Shown: one piece after another, positions 23,940-36,000 of the stretch
Numbering within the stretch: position 1 is the first letter of the stretch
How the letters are laid out: every line of letters starts with the position of its first letter
Assembly (NCBI RefSeq): GCF_003576645.1
Contig: NC_044919.1
Coordinates: forward strand, 21,614,734-21,678,733
Direction of reading: 5' to 3'
Origin: Ipomoea triloba
Lineage: Eukaryota; Streptophyta; Magnoliopsida; Solanales; Convolvulaceae
Length of the DNA stretch: 64,000 nucleotides
Made by a program: the position numbers and the translations under genes
The notes under the pieces: generated by a model
Databases searched by the model: none
Seen by the model: only the letters and a program-made list of their open reading frames with translations
What the model was told of the DNA's origin: nothing

Positions 23940-26290
23940 TTCATTTCTCTTGAACCAGTTGATAGTGGAATTGTCTTCCAGTTGATAGTGGAATTGTCTT
24001 GATGGGTAACAATACCCAATGCAAGGTTAGTGAAATCGGAAGTGTCCAGATCCGGACTCATGATAACGTTGTCAGGACTCTTACCAATGTTCGGTATATT
24101 CCTGACTTAAAACGGAACCTGATATCTTTGGGCACCTTGGAATCTCTGGGGTGTAAGTACATAGTTGAAGGTGGAGTTCTAAGGATGATAAAAGGCTCTC
24201 TTGTTCTCATGAAAGCTTCTCGTTCGGGAAGCTTGTATGTGTTGCATGGCAGTACTGTGACAGGTTCAGCAACAGTCTCATCATTGGTGGACGATGCATA
24301 TCTCACTCAACTATGACATATGCGTCGGGGCATATGAATGAGAAAGACATGCATATCCTAAGCAAGCAAGGCCTCTTGGGAAATCCAAGTACGGGAAAAT
24401 TACAATTTTGTGCATTGTGTTTTTGGGAAACAAAAGAGGGTTAGTTTCTCTATTGCTACACATCGTACCAAAGATGTATTGGAATATATTCATTTTGATT
24501 TATGGGGACCGACTAAGGTCCAATCTCTAGGAGGCTGTAGATATTTTATGTATATTATTGGTGATATTTCTTGTAAGGTTTGAGTTTATTTCTTACAACA
24601 CAAAAATCAAGCATTTTCTACTTTCAAATAATGGAAAATACTTGTTGAAACTCAGACAAGGAAAAAATGTCAAAAAGTTTAGGACAAATGGACTAGAGTT
24701 CTGCGCGTCAGATTTCAATGAGTTCTGTGCAATCAATGGAATTTCCAGGCACAAGACTTTGCCTGGTAAACCCCAGCAAAATGGTGTTATAGAACGTATG
24801 AACATGACTCTATTGAAGAGAGCTCGTTGTATAATCTCTGGTGTTGGGTTATAGAAACGGCGTGATTTTTGTGCTGAAGTTGTTTCTACTGCATGTTGGA
24901 TGTCCTGCATATGCTCATTCTAATACAAGTAAATCAAACCCGAGAGCTATCAAATGCATTTTTCTTGGTTATGCTTTTGAGTCAAAAGGGTATCGTTTAT
25001 GGTTTCCTGATTCTCAAAAAATTATTTTGAGTCGAGATATCACTTTTGATGAAAACGCATTACTTTCTTCTGAAAAAAAAATTCTATTATACCTAGTACA
25101 GGTGATAAGCAGAGTACTGGAGAGAAGGTGGACTTCGAATTGAGGCCTAATGAGTATTACTATTGTCAATGGTAATACTGTAGATGATGCATCTACTAGT
25201 ACCGCACCTCTCGTCGAGCCACAACGAGAGTATTCTATTGCTCAAGATCGACCTAGGAGGACAATTACAAAACTTGCTAGGTATGTTGCTGATTATGAAA
25301 TCCACTTGGTTGCTTATGTTCTTTCAGTTGCATAGGAGGTTGATGGTGACCTGTCTTGCTATTCTGATGCTATTTCCTGTGCCAACTCGTCCAAGTGGTT
25401 GATTGCTATGCAAGAGGAGATTGAAAGTCTTCACAAGAATGAGACTTGGGAGCTAGACTTTAATGAGATTTTTTTCCAGTTGTTCTTCATACCTCTATAC
25501 GTGTATTACTTGCTTTTGTTGCTCTGTTAGTTTGATTTGGAGTTGGAGCAACATGATGTAAAGACTACATTCTTACATGGAGAACTTGATGAAGAACTTT
25601 ACATGTATCAACCTGAGGGGTATGAAGTTCCTGGAAAGGAACATTGTGTCTGTCGTCTGAAGAAATCACTCGATGGGTTGAAGCAAGCTCCGAGGCAATG
25701 ATATAAGCGGTTTGATGTTTTATGTTAGGGCAAGGATTCTCAAGAAGCCAATATGACAGGTGTGTCTATTTTAAAGAATTTTCTAATGCATCTTTCATCT
25801 ATCTATTACTTTATGTTGATGATATGCTCATTGCTTCTCCTGACATGTCTCTTGTTAATAAGTTGAAGTCTCAACTAAGCAATGAGTTTGAGATGAAAGA
25901 CCTTGGTGCAGCAAAGAAGATTCTTGGCATGGAGATACAGGGATCGTTAAGCCGGAAAACTTTATCTATCCCAGAAAAAGCATGTTGATAAGGTGCTTGA
26001 TCGATTTAATATGTCAAATTGTAAACCTGTGTCTACACCATTTGGTGCACATTTTAAGCTATCTTCTGAACTCTGCCCTAAGTCAGAAGCTGATGTGGCT
26101 TATATGAAAAAGGTTTCGTGCTGTTGGAAGTCTTATGTATGCCATGATATGCACTAGACTTGATCTGGCTTAAGCTATAAGTGTTGTGAGCTGATATATG
26201 CATAACCTTGGTAAGGAACATTGGAATGCCGTTAAATGGATTTCACGGTATTTGAAGGGTACATCTTTTTTGGGCTTGGTTTTTTATAGG
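23940..26290 (+). pseudogene. Copia pol remnant: protease end, integrase, RT, partial RNase H
   Basis: A 23-bp direct duplication (CCAGTTGATAGTGG... at 23954-23976 and 23977-23999) shifts the frame in protease. Integrase fragments: FDLWGP (about 24495), CAINGISRHKTLPGKPQQNGVIERMN (about 24725-24800; the last part holds the catalytic Glu). The RT has [28 protein letters not shown] (about 25613-25695) and an intact LLLYVDDMLIA (about 25810-25840). Many stops separate the pieces. RNase H is cut off at about 26280. Confidence 0.85.
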
Positions 26291-26295
26291 AATTC

Positions 26296-26370
26296 GCCGG
26301 TCGCTATCTAGTTACATTTTCTGTAACTGTGTTATGGAACTTGGCGCCGGTCGCTATCTAGTTACGTTTT
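26296..26370 (+). repeat. Short direct repeat at the copia truncation point
   Basis: GCCGGTCGCTATCTAGTTAC occurs at about 26296 and 26345, 49 bp apart, followed by TTTTC-type tails. It marks the junction where copia homology ends. Confidence 0.8.
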
Positions 26371-26700
26371 CACTCTATGTAAACTACTGTGTTTTTTGAT
26401 GCTAAACCTTATTTACTGCACAGAATAAGTTCTCTTACTTTGAAAGGTTATTCACACACTGTTGACTGGCAAGACTGATATTTTTTTTTTTTAACTTCAT
26501 CTACGTAACCAACTCAGGTGCCCCTCAGCTCTAGCATTTCATTTCATTTCTTCTCCTAGGCGCACGTTGTCCCCAAATAACCCGGGAACTGCTGGTAACC
26601 GTTTGGTTTCTTTTCAAACTTCTCCCGCTCGGCGCTTACTCTTCAAAACCAGACTTGAAGATAAAAATCTGTGCTTAATCTCAATCAACATCTCTCTAAA

Positions 26701-29700
26701 ATGGCGATCCAAATCCTGTTTCCCCGCAGTCTCCTCATTCCAATTTTCGCAGCCTCTCTTTTCCTCCCTCTCTCTCTTGCAGAAAAATCTAACATGCCCA
26801 AATTTGCATTTGCTTGGTTGAATAACGATGGCACTTTTGTGGCTGGGGAAGTGGCCACCATAAAGGTTATAGTGCTCGGGAGCTTTGAGGCCGGCAAATA
26901 CAAATACCCTTTTAATCCAAACATCACTGCCAATGATAAGACGGGAAATAGCTCCTACATTTCTGGGGTTTCTTCACTGTTTGGTACTGATGTTAACTCC
27001 TGGGCCATTTCTTTCATACCCATCATGGCTGGATTGTTCAATGTGCTTATTACGGATGACCATTTCAATGTCTTTGATTCGTCCCTGCATTTTCGAACCA
27101 CCTCAGGTTTCGATTTCTCATATACATTAGATTGATAGTAACTGTTAAGTGTGCTTTTATCAATCTTTGAAATTTCTACTTCTTGATTCTCTGTTCAGAT
27201 GTATATGTTAGTATTATAACTCAAATTTGTCTTTTACACGAGATGGGCAATGAATCTAAGCTCTAGCTATTCCATTCTGCTTGCAGAGTGCTTGTTTCTT
27301 TGCTTAATTGAGTTGTTGTGATCTAATTTGAATTTATGGTGTTTTCTATCACTTAAGCCAAACATTGCAAAGTTATTGAGATAATCTGCTTTCCATTTTT
27401 CGAATTTTTTCCTTTAATGTCAATGCTTTTTAGTAATGAGCAATTTGTTAATGAACTTTGCTACTATATGAAGGGCCTTTTTATCCAGCTGCTGGGATTG
27501 TGTCATGGTTGGAAGGAGAGAGTGATTTTGTAGCTGGAACAAAAGCTGAGGTTGTTATACTCCCTAAAGATGCATTTGGAAATAATATCTCTTCAGCCGA
27601 TGATAACACATTGAATTCTTATAATTTCAACTTGTCTGCAACTAGTGCGAATGGTTCCATTGCAAGTTTTCTCAAAGTCACGAATAAAGGATGGAACAAG
27701 TTTGGCTTTCTAGGCTTGGAATTTATGGTAGCTACAGCTGGAAGTCTCATACTTCACATAGAATTAAATAACCAGACACTGAAGGGCTCTCCACTGCCAT
27801 TCAAAGTGTTCCCAGGTGATTTCATGGCTTTGATCACCAAAATTATGTGTAATCTTCTTTGTTAGCTTAAATATTATATCTGCATGCTTTTGCTTCATAT
27901 TTCCTAGCATGAAATATGAGTATTTCTAATTTTGTTTCTTTTGAAAAGCATTGTAATCCTTTAGTTTAGGAGCTTGTCTTTTTTTGATTGGTTGTTTGCA
28001 TTTATAGTATTTTCTTGCAGGGGCACTGGATGTCTCCAGTTGTGTAGTTCATTGGAATATTGAAACACAATATTTCCAACTATTTTCACTGATGGAGGGT
28101 TTCATTCACCAGCATGATCAATATGGAAATCATGTTCCAGGGTTTTATGCATTTGATGCTGAAATCATTGAATGCGGGACAAATTTGATAATGCCTGTTA
28201 CTGATCTGCGGTTCACAGAGGCCGGTGTGGGTATACAGTTGTTTTCTTTCAGCCTAGTGGAACCAGGGAACTTTATGCTTGTGATATTTGATAAGGAGCT
28301 GAACAACCACATCTCCAACATGCCATATCAATTTACAGTCTACATAGGTGCTAACTCGTGTTATATTTTCAGCAACTTATACTTTCATCGTTTTTATTGA
28401 AAACATATTGAATTGATAGTGATTTTTCATTTTCTATTGCGTACCGCAAAGCATATTAATCAATGGTCATTTTTTCTTTTCAATTTTATGCCACTTTCTA
28501 TTTATTACTTTCAATCATTAGGTTGATTTTAGTGTATGCCTAATTAATTCTGGGGTTTCCTCATACTATGTATTGTCTCAATTGATAGATTTTAAAGAAA
28601 AGTCTAAAATTTGTCTGTTAGGTTATTGCAATGGAATGAGCAGCATTGTTAACGGGACTGGTCTCAATCATTCTGTAGCTGGTGAAGTTGCAAGGTTTTC
28701 CATTTATTTGAAAGATGCTTTTGAATATCCATCTCTAATTGAGTTAGAAGTGCTTCAAGTGCAAATTTTACATGAAGTGGATCCCCAGCCTTTGCAGCCA
28801 AGCATACATCCAATAAGGATGGTCAATGGTACAATAATGAGCAGTTGTGCATTGTATCCAGTATATAAGTACCTTGAGATTTCACTAATATAGAGATGCC
28901 CCTATCTTGCACAGGTAGCTTTTCTGCCGGAAAACTCAATCTTACTGAAGCCCATGAAACGGAAATAGCATTTACTCCTCCAGTTGACAAGCATATAAAT
29001 GTAAGGAACTGCATTAACAGTTTTTCTTGTAGTATGTATGCCACATATTGGATGTTATTCACATTTAATTTCGGATGCAGTCCTCTGGAAGCATGAGCTT
29101 CAGTGTCTTTGATGTCAGTTATACACCTGAAAGGAGTGGAATATATCAAATCTGGATATTTTGTGGAAATATCCCTTTGAATTCTGGTCACCCTTTTAGA
29201 AAAGTAGTAAGTCCAGGTATGATATGAAATACGTAGTGTGCATTCATAATATATTTCACTTGCTAAACAAAACGGAGAACAGGTGAAGTAATAAAAGATA
29301 CATATATACATTGGTATATGTTGAATATTAGGAAACCGTTATTGAATATTAGGAAACTCCTCGTAGGAGTGGGCTTAGTTTCCTATTCCTATTAGGGTTG
29401 GTTTAGTATATAGTTTATTATATATAGAGGTATAGAGACAACCTATTGTAATATTTCATTATAATATATTCTTTCTATTCTATTCTTCTTTGGGTTTCTC
29501 ACATATTTTGCTTCCGCCTAACTGGTGAGTGGTTGTTATTCTCCACCCACCAGGCCTTTCAATCCCTTAATTTCAACAGTATCCACCCTTTGTTTAGAGA
29601 AGTTCAAGTTTCAGGATACATTTATAAAAATACTATGATTGCATTGATTGGATGCAGGCAGGGTTAATGCATCTCTCTCAGGGGTTGTGAAATTCACTCC

Positions 29701-32700
29701 CAAGGTATCAAAGCTGTTGAAGAACAATATCATTGTACAGCTCGTTGATTCATATACAAACCCAATCCTCTTACAACAGTCTAAGTTAAAACTAGAGATT
29801 GCTTCGGTCAATAGATCAGGTTTTTTGACGTGGATGTTTGTTGACAATAAGGACGGTTCATATACTGGTAGCTATCTGGCCATGGATACTGGAACCTATG
29901 AGATATGTGCCTCATTTGATGGGAACCGTTTCTTTCCATGCCCCTTTGGTGTGGCTGTGTACACTAGTAAGTTTTAAACTTACATCAGTAAGTTTCTTTC
30001 CATGCAAGTGTGATGCTTAGTGCATTTTGTATTAATGATGCGGGCAGGAGTATTCCATATTGGATCCTATCTTTTCCACTAGTGCTTTAATTAACATTTC
30101 TTATGTATATTCCCCCTTGCTAACTTTCCCCCGACTATAGGTGAATATTTTCCTATAGTATATAATGATGTAGTCTGTTTGTGGGAGGATGAATCAATTG
30201 CTTTTGATGCTCTGGAAAATGACTACTTTGCCAGTGATAATGCAACAATTTATGGATTTTCAAAGGTGATGTGAAGCTGTCAGTTCTAGTCATCTGATCT
30301 ACTGCATTCAAATATTGCATTGCATAAAGTACTGACTGCTTCTTGTTTGCCAATTGCTCGAGTTTATTCATTACACTGAATGTTTTTGTTTTGTTTTGTC
30401 TGCAAATAAACTATTTGGTGGCAGCCTAGTCATGGTTCACTTCTACAGTATGGGCATCTCTTTAGATATACTCCTTATAAAGGATTTACCGGGAACGATT
30501 CATTCTCGTACACAATATCTGATGCAAATGGCAACCTTGCTTCTGGAAGTGTTAATATATCAATCCTCAGCATCCCCCCTCAATTTGTTTCTTACCCAAG
30601 TCAGCTCCAAGCCACTGAAGATATAATTAGTCCAAGATTTGGGTAAAAAGTTACTCTTGAAGATATGAGAAAAATGCTTAACAAATCTTTGTAACAAGAG
30701 GTCAAGATCTGGCCTGGGACATGAATATCTTGAGATAATTTTTAATTTTCTGTTATTTTTGTTTTCAGTGGCTTTGCTGGGATTGAGATCATATATTCAG
30801 ATTCAACTGAGAACATCAGCATTACTCTCAGTGCAAAATCTGGGACAGTCCTCCTTTGTCCTATGCTAATGCAATTTTGGCAGCCTAACCAGATTGTATC
30901 TTCTTCTATGAACAAAGATGAAGGGAAGGCTAAAGAGTTAACTTTATCAGGAAGTTTGGAAGTAGTCAATTTTGCCATTCAATCAATTCAGTATTATGGG
31001 TATTTTGAACTTAGAACACTAGTCATTTTTCTAGCTTCATGTTACTAGTAGGATTTGATGTGTATATATATTTTTTGAGAAATTAGGAAAGCTTTTTTCT
31101 TATTCATCTCTATTCTCTAGTAACATGCTTTGCTAACTTGTTTGTTTCCTTGGAATTAGGAATGGAAACTTCAATGGGATTGATACCATAAGAGTTTCTA
31201 CTATTAACAGAAATGGAAAGAATGATTTAGATATCCCGATATTTGTGGAGCCAATCAATGATCCTCCATTCATAAATGTCCCTTCATACGTTTTCTTGGA
31301 TCAAAGAGTTGAAGAAGAAGTAATTTTTGATATGCAAAAAAACATGTTTGAAGCCTTCATTGGAGATCCAGATCTACTGAACTTTCCTGGTATGAATAGG
31401 AAAATGAGAAATCCACAGAATTTAGATGAGAACTTTATATTATGAAATTTAGGTAATGGTTGCTTAACAATTTCTTTATAATTTAAGAATTCATCAGATC
31501 AGATAATGCATTTTCAGACTTATAACTTAACTATTTGCCTTGCCTGATATTATTATGTGTAGGAAATAAGTCGCGCTTTGTGGTTATGTTGAGCATGGAA
31601 GTGAGCTCTGGATTGCTGTCAACAAACCTTCCAGCTGAGCTTATTAGCACTACAGAACTGAAGCTGAAGAGTAGTTATCAGTGGCAGCCAGTTCAGACAT
31701 TTGTAACCATCTCGAAACACTTTGCAGTTAAAGCAAAAGGCATTAGATTTCGTGGAACACTTGACGACTGCAACAGTATCATGGAGCAATTGGTTTATCA
31801 TCATGTATGTATGCATTATATTATGAAACTTTCAATTGGAATAGAAAGTCCCTCAGCTCCCTGAATAGTTATTTACTATTCAGTGGATAGTTAGTTATGT
31901 ATTTCCTAATGAACTAATTTTCTTTTCTGGTTTTGTTAATGAGAATTCAGGGAGGAGAAAATAATTGTGCTGTTTTGACTGTGACTGTAAATGATATGGG
32001 GAACTATGGGTGCTATCCTGATTGTGCAGAGATGATGTCAATGCCTCTTTATGTAGAGGCCACTGTAAATATTGTCAGAAGAAGACCAATGAATGCTTTT
32101 CTGGCTAATGGTAAAGTAAAGTAAAGTTAGCATATATATACATATAAAGCATTATGGATGCAAAGGCATTGTGAATTTCCTACTACTTTAACTTGGGCAT
32201 ATGTGTTTGTTTACCCTTTTGCAAAAAAAAAAAAAAAAAAAAAAAAAATTCATATTGTGCACAGCAGCTCTAGGGGCAGCAATTATTATGGAATTCATTT
32301 TTGTGTTTTCTCTTGGAGTGTTGCTTCTGTTCTTCATCTGCAAGTGTGCGATTTCCCTCGTTAAAGAAAGAAGGAAGAAGAAGAAAGCGCCAGAGATTGA
32401 ACTCGCAACAATTCAGGAATCCCATGAATGCAATAGTGTGAGTAATCTTGGCTTCTTCATGTTTTGTTGATGTTCTGAACTACTTAAACCTAGCTTCTCC
32501 ATTTTGTATTTGCAGGCAAGCAGGAATGTATCTGACAATGTTGCTCCTCGCTTCACTGGCTGCTCTTCTACTTCCTTCTTGCTCACAACTTGGCCTTCCC
32601 ACTTCCGCCAAAGGTAGATTTCTCAACCGGTTCTTGTTGTAATGCGGTAATCATCATATCATCATATACTGTAAATGTTCAGGTCTCGGAAAAAGCCGGA

Positions 32701-32785
32701 AATGGGAGAATCTTCCCACTCACTTCATCTCCCTAATCTCTCAAGCGTAGGCATTTCTTGTATCTATCTTTTATTTATGTATTAA
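26701..32785 (+). CDS. GEX2: GAMETE EXPRESSED 2-like sperm membrane protein (16 exons)
   Basis: Proposed exons: 26701-27106, 27474-27815, 28021-28347, 28622-28828, 28915-29000, 29081-29216, 29658-29966, 30141-30265, 30425-30642, 30769-30999, 31160-31389, 31563-31804, 31951-32110, 32265-32437, 32516-32613, 32683-32785. All borders are GT-AG, phases agree and the sum is 3393 nt (1130 residues plus stop). The N-terminus is a signal peptide (FPRSLLIPIFAASLFLPLSLA). Five filamin/Ig-like repeats cover about residues 27-605; a cadherin-like segment (GFTGNDSFSYTISD) lies near 665; one membrane span is at about 1007-1032, followed by a basic stretch (KERRKKKK). This is the layout of GEX2, a male-gamete surface protein needed for sperm-egg attachment. 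The last exon and the exon 4 donor are the least certain. Intron 6 holds a solo LTR. Expression is expected in sperm cells from family knowledge; no promoter signal was read. Confidence 0.88.
29319..29578. mobile_element. Solo LTR (260 bp) in GEX2 intron 6
   Basis: Starts TGTTGAA and ends TTCAACA (7-bp inverted termini). Flanked by GTATA (29314-29318) and GTATC (29579-29583), a 5-bp TSD with one mismatch. It contains a TATA-like TATATATAGAGG (about 29420) and an AATATTTCATTATAATA stretch, as in small copia or TRIM LTRs. No internal region remains. Confidence 0.8.
32223..32248 (+). repeat. A26 tract in GEX2 intron 13
   Basis: 26 consecutive A residues, 16 bases upstream of the exon 14 acceptor (ATTGTGCACAG|CAGC). 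The place usually held by a pyrimidine-rich tract is A-rich instead. Confidence 0.9.
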
Positions 32786-33340
32786 TTAATTGATTAAAGT
32801 TTCATCCATTTTATTTCTATATATTGTTCAATGTCTATTATATGTTCAAGTGGATGAATATATTACAATAATTTTTGTTATGGAATGTTTAATTATATAT
32901 TAGGTAGCATGGATTGGAATAGCTGAGTTATAGAGATTTATAAGGATTTGTGACTTTCTTAAGGAAAGAATTTATTTTGTTTTCTTTCTAGAACTCTTAT
33001 AGCATGTGTGTATATATATATATAGCTGTGTATTATCCATTTATCTTGTCTAATTACAATTCGGAAACATTTTATTCACCTTCTTACATGGACCATGGTA
33101 TATGAGCCTATACGGAAAAAAAATGGACTTTTCTATCGACGGTTTGTTGTTGTCATTGCCCATGTGAGGAGCATCGGTGTCTAGTAACTGTATTTGAAAA
33201 TTTTGATGTTTGATATTGTTGTCTATTGTCGTTCTCCCAAGCGTTGGCGTGCGACAGTTTTCGAGTGATCGAAAATTTTTTATCAAATAATAAAGCAGAA
33301 GTGCAGCAAACGCTACTATCAAAATAATAAAGTAGAAGCA
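32786..33340. other. Intergenic DNA after GEX2
   Basis: Holds the GEX2 3' flank and, further right, probably the U3 part of the LTR that ends at 33559. No gene seen. A short TA microsatellite is at about 33011-33024. Confidence 0.45.
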
Positions 33341-35492
33341 GAAGCTGGTGAGGAGAGAAAAGTCTAAGTCCAAATCCAAGGGGTGTTACTGTCTTTTACA
33401 TAATAAGTTTGTTGTAACCACATTCACCGCCACTTTCTTCTTCCTTTATATCTTCTCTGTAATATTCCTTTTCCTGGTTATGGAAAACAGTTCACAACTA
33501 CTCTTCAATGCATGCTCTCTATTCTCTCACTCATTAACTCACAACACCAGAAACCATCATGGTATTAGAGCCTCCATGGTGTAGCTCCTACGCCGCCATC
33601 TCCGGCGAATCGAGTCAAGAAAGGCAAGCAACAATGACGATCACTCGTTTGTCGGCACAAACATCATCTACGATCGTTCTACAGAGAAACTATGTTTCGC
33701 AGCAAAAAGGATAATATATGGAAGATTTGGACAGTCCTTTCTTCCTCATCAGTCAATCCGTATTCGGCGCCGACGAATCCAACCGGAGGATTCATCCAAC
33801 AACTCAGATTAATCAGTCGCTAGTGCGTCCATCTTCAGCGATCAATCCACAGAGGACTCTGCAAAGGAGCAACATTGAAGTTAACGGAAATCCTTTGTTC
33901 CTGAATAACAATGAGAATCTGAGTGCCATCATAGCTAGTCCACAGATTACAAGTAGCGGTAACAAGGCAGAACCTCAAGGTGAAGGCAAGTGTTTCGCCA
34001 TTACTCATATTAATTCAATTTCTTTACATTCTTCTGCGTGGATATTGGATTCCGGTGCCACTGATCATATAGTTTGTTCACTGGATTTATTTGATGATTA
34101 CCATGCGGTTGAGGGAATAGTAGGTAATCTACCTAATGGGAAATGTGCTAGTGTTGAGCATGTGGGGCATATAAAGTTTGGTGATGATATTTGCTTGAGA
34201 AATGCATTGCACATTCCATCTTTTAAGTTCAACATCATATCAATTAGCAAACTTCTACAGAGCTCATCTTATATCCTAACCTTTACATCTAATCAATGTT
34301 TTCTTCGGGGGAATGGTAGGAAGATGATTAGTTTTGCTAAAGAGGAGAATGGGCTATACTTGCTACGTGAATAACCAGAAATTTGCATTAATTCTTGTAA
34401 GCGACTTGCTACGCCATGTAGTGCTGAAACTTGGCACCAAAGATTGAGACATTTTCCTATGAATAAAATGCATCTCCTAAATGATGTTTCTACTCCTCAC
34501 ACACTGTCTCAATCGCGCCACAAAATGGCAACTCGCAGCAGAAAATGTGTATTTGTTAGAGTTCCTACAAACATCAAAGGGTATTTGTTGTATGATGTTC
34601 ATGATAAGTCAACATTCATCTCCCGTGATGTAGTATTCTATGAAAGAGAATTCCCTTTTGCTGAAAAGGATTATAACTTGATTGAACCAGATTCTTCACC
34701 CTTGGGTCCTTCATTACCAAATATTCCTATATCTAATTGTGAAGAATTTAGTTTTCAGGAGTCTGTTGAGCAGGTTGGCAGTCCATCCGAGAGATTAGCT
34801 GAGCATGTGGATGTTGGCAGTCCATTCCAAGTGACTATTGATCCTTTGGCCACTGATAGCCCTGTGCATGGTGAGGGCCTTCCATCTATTCTTGTGCATA
34901 ATGAAGTTGGCAACACGAGCGAGAACAGTATAGATGTGCCACCTTGAAGGTCAAATAGAGAACGCCATGTACCTAGCATACTGCAAGACTATTACTGTGA
35001 CATAGGCACATAGCCATAAAAAGCAGAACCTCACCCCATTCCCTATCAAAGGTGGTATCTTATGATGGTCTTGGACATACACATAAACTCTTTTCTATGG
35101 ATATCACCTCTATCAGTGAACCAAGAACATACAATCAAGCAATTAAATACAATTGTTGGAAGAAGGCCATGGAGGTAGAAATTGATGCCCTCCAGAAAAA
35201 CAAGACTTGGGAATTAACAGAGCTTCCTCCCGGCAAAACCCCCATTGGATGCAAATGGGTGTACAAGGTAAAACTTAAAGCCGACAAAACCGTGAAAAAG
35301 CACAAGGCTAGGCTTGTGACAAAAGGATACACACAACAACTAGGTATTGACTACCTTGAGACATTCTCTCCGGTGGCAAGGATAACTACTACTCGTACCT
35401 TCTTGGCTGTAGTTGTTTCTAGAAATTGGCACATCCACCAAATGGATATTAACAATGCCTTCTTGCATGGGGATCTCAACGAAACTGTGTAG
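33008..35492 (+). mobile_element. Second truncated Ty1/copia element
   Basis: A PBS-like TGGTATTAGAGC is at 33560-33571, right after an LTR end ...CATCA (33559). The LTR start is not resolved. The 33008 boundary is a guess based on a TGTG start. Coding pieces run 33718-35492. The element stops abruptly within RT at 35492 with no RT active site, RNase H or 3' LTR. Confidence 0.75.
33718..35492 (+). pseudogene. Copia gag-pol remnant: protease, deleted integrase, RT start
   Basis: Protease: AWILDSGATDHIVCS (about 34036-34080). After an in-frame TAA (34372-34374) comes the pre-integrase motif ETWHQRLRHFPMNKM (about 34428-34470). This passes directly to SRHKMATRSRKCVFVRVPTN (about 34514-34575), so the integrase catalytic core has been deleted. 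The C-terminal integrase region (GYLLYDVHDKSTFISRDVVFYE) follows, a TGA occurs at 34945-34947, and RT resumes in another frame at 35052 (WKKAMEVEIDALQKNKTWEL, GCKWVYKVKLKADKTVKKHK, MDINNAFLHGDLNE). Gag is mostly absent. Confidence 0.85.
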
Positions 35493-36000
35493 TTCAAGAT
35501 TCCATACGTGTAGATAACAGCCCAATAAATTACTCCGACCGCAAAAATCTTCAAATTATGCCTAAGCAACGGTCTAACGGAGAACCATATCCAAAAGTCC
35601 AAAATATGTCCACAATCAAATTAAAGGACTTTTTTCGTAAACAATCCAATTAAATGACCATTTTTATTTTAGCCAATTTTTAATCTTAATTTGTTTTGGC
35701 CAAAATTTGGAACTTGAATGTTAGCCTTGTACGAACTTTTCCATATTCCTTTTCCAAACTTGCAGCTGCTTACAACTCACACTTTGGCCCACTTTGAATC
35801 AGCTTTAGAATTTCAACTAGAACTGGTCATTATAGTTCGTAACAAACCATATCCTGATACAAAGTACTTGCTGGAGTCCACCCCATACATATGTAACAGA
35901 CTGCCAAATTAATGTGATTGCCAAGACTCCCAAGTTAACTATAACACTATCAATTTGAGATAATCATGGAGTTTGGAATGAATCCTATCGCCCAACATCA
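35493..36000. other. Intergenic DNA, nothing recognised
   Basis: No ORF, terminal repeat or RNA gene was recognised between the copia break and the TATA-like site at 36001. Confidence 0.4.

Larger units (their letters stand above)
21208..26290 (+). mobile_element. Ty1/copia retrotransposon, 3'-truncated, with two nested MITEs
   Basis: 5' LTR 21208-21689 (TGTTA...TAACA), initiator tRNA-Met-type PBS at 21692, then gag, protease, integrase, RT and part of RNase H in copia order. No 3' LTR or PPT was found; the element fades out after YLKGTSFLGL-like text at about 26280. It holds a Tourist-type MITE (21779-22636) and a Mutator-type MITE (23095-23540). Multiple stops, frameshifts and a 23-bp duplication show it is dead. 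Confidence 0.88.

Noticed and set aside
26567..26821. ORF overlapping the GEX2 start in another frame
   Set aside because: Shadow of exon 1; the GEX2 frame carries the signal peptide and family similarity.
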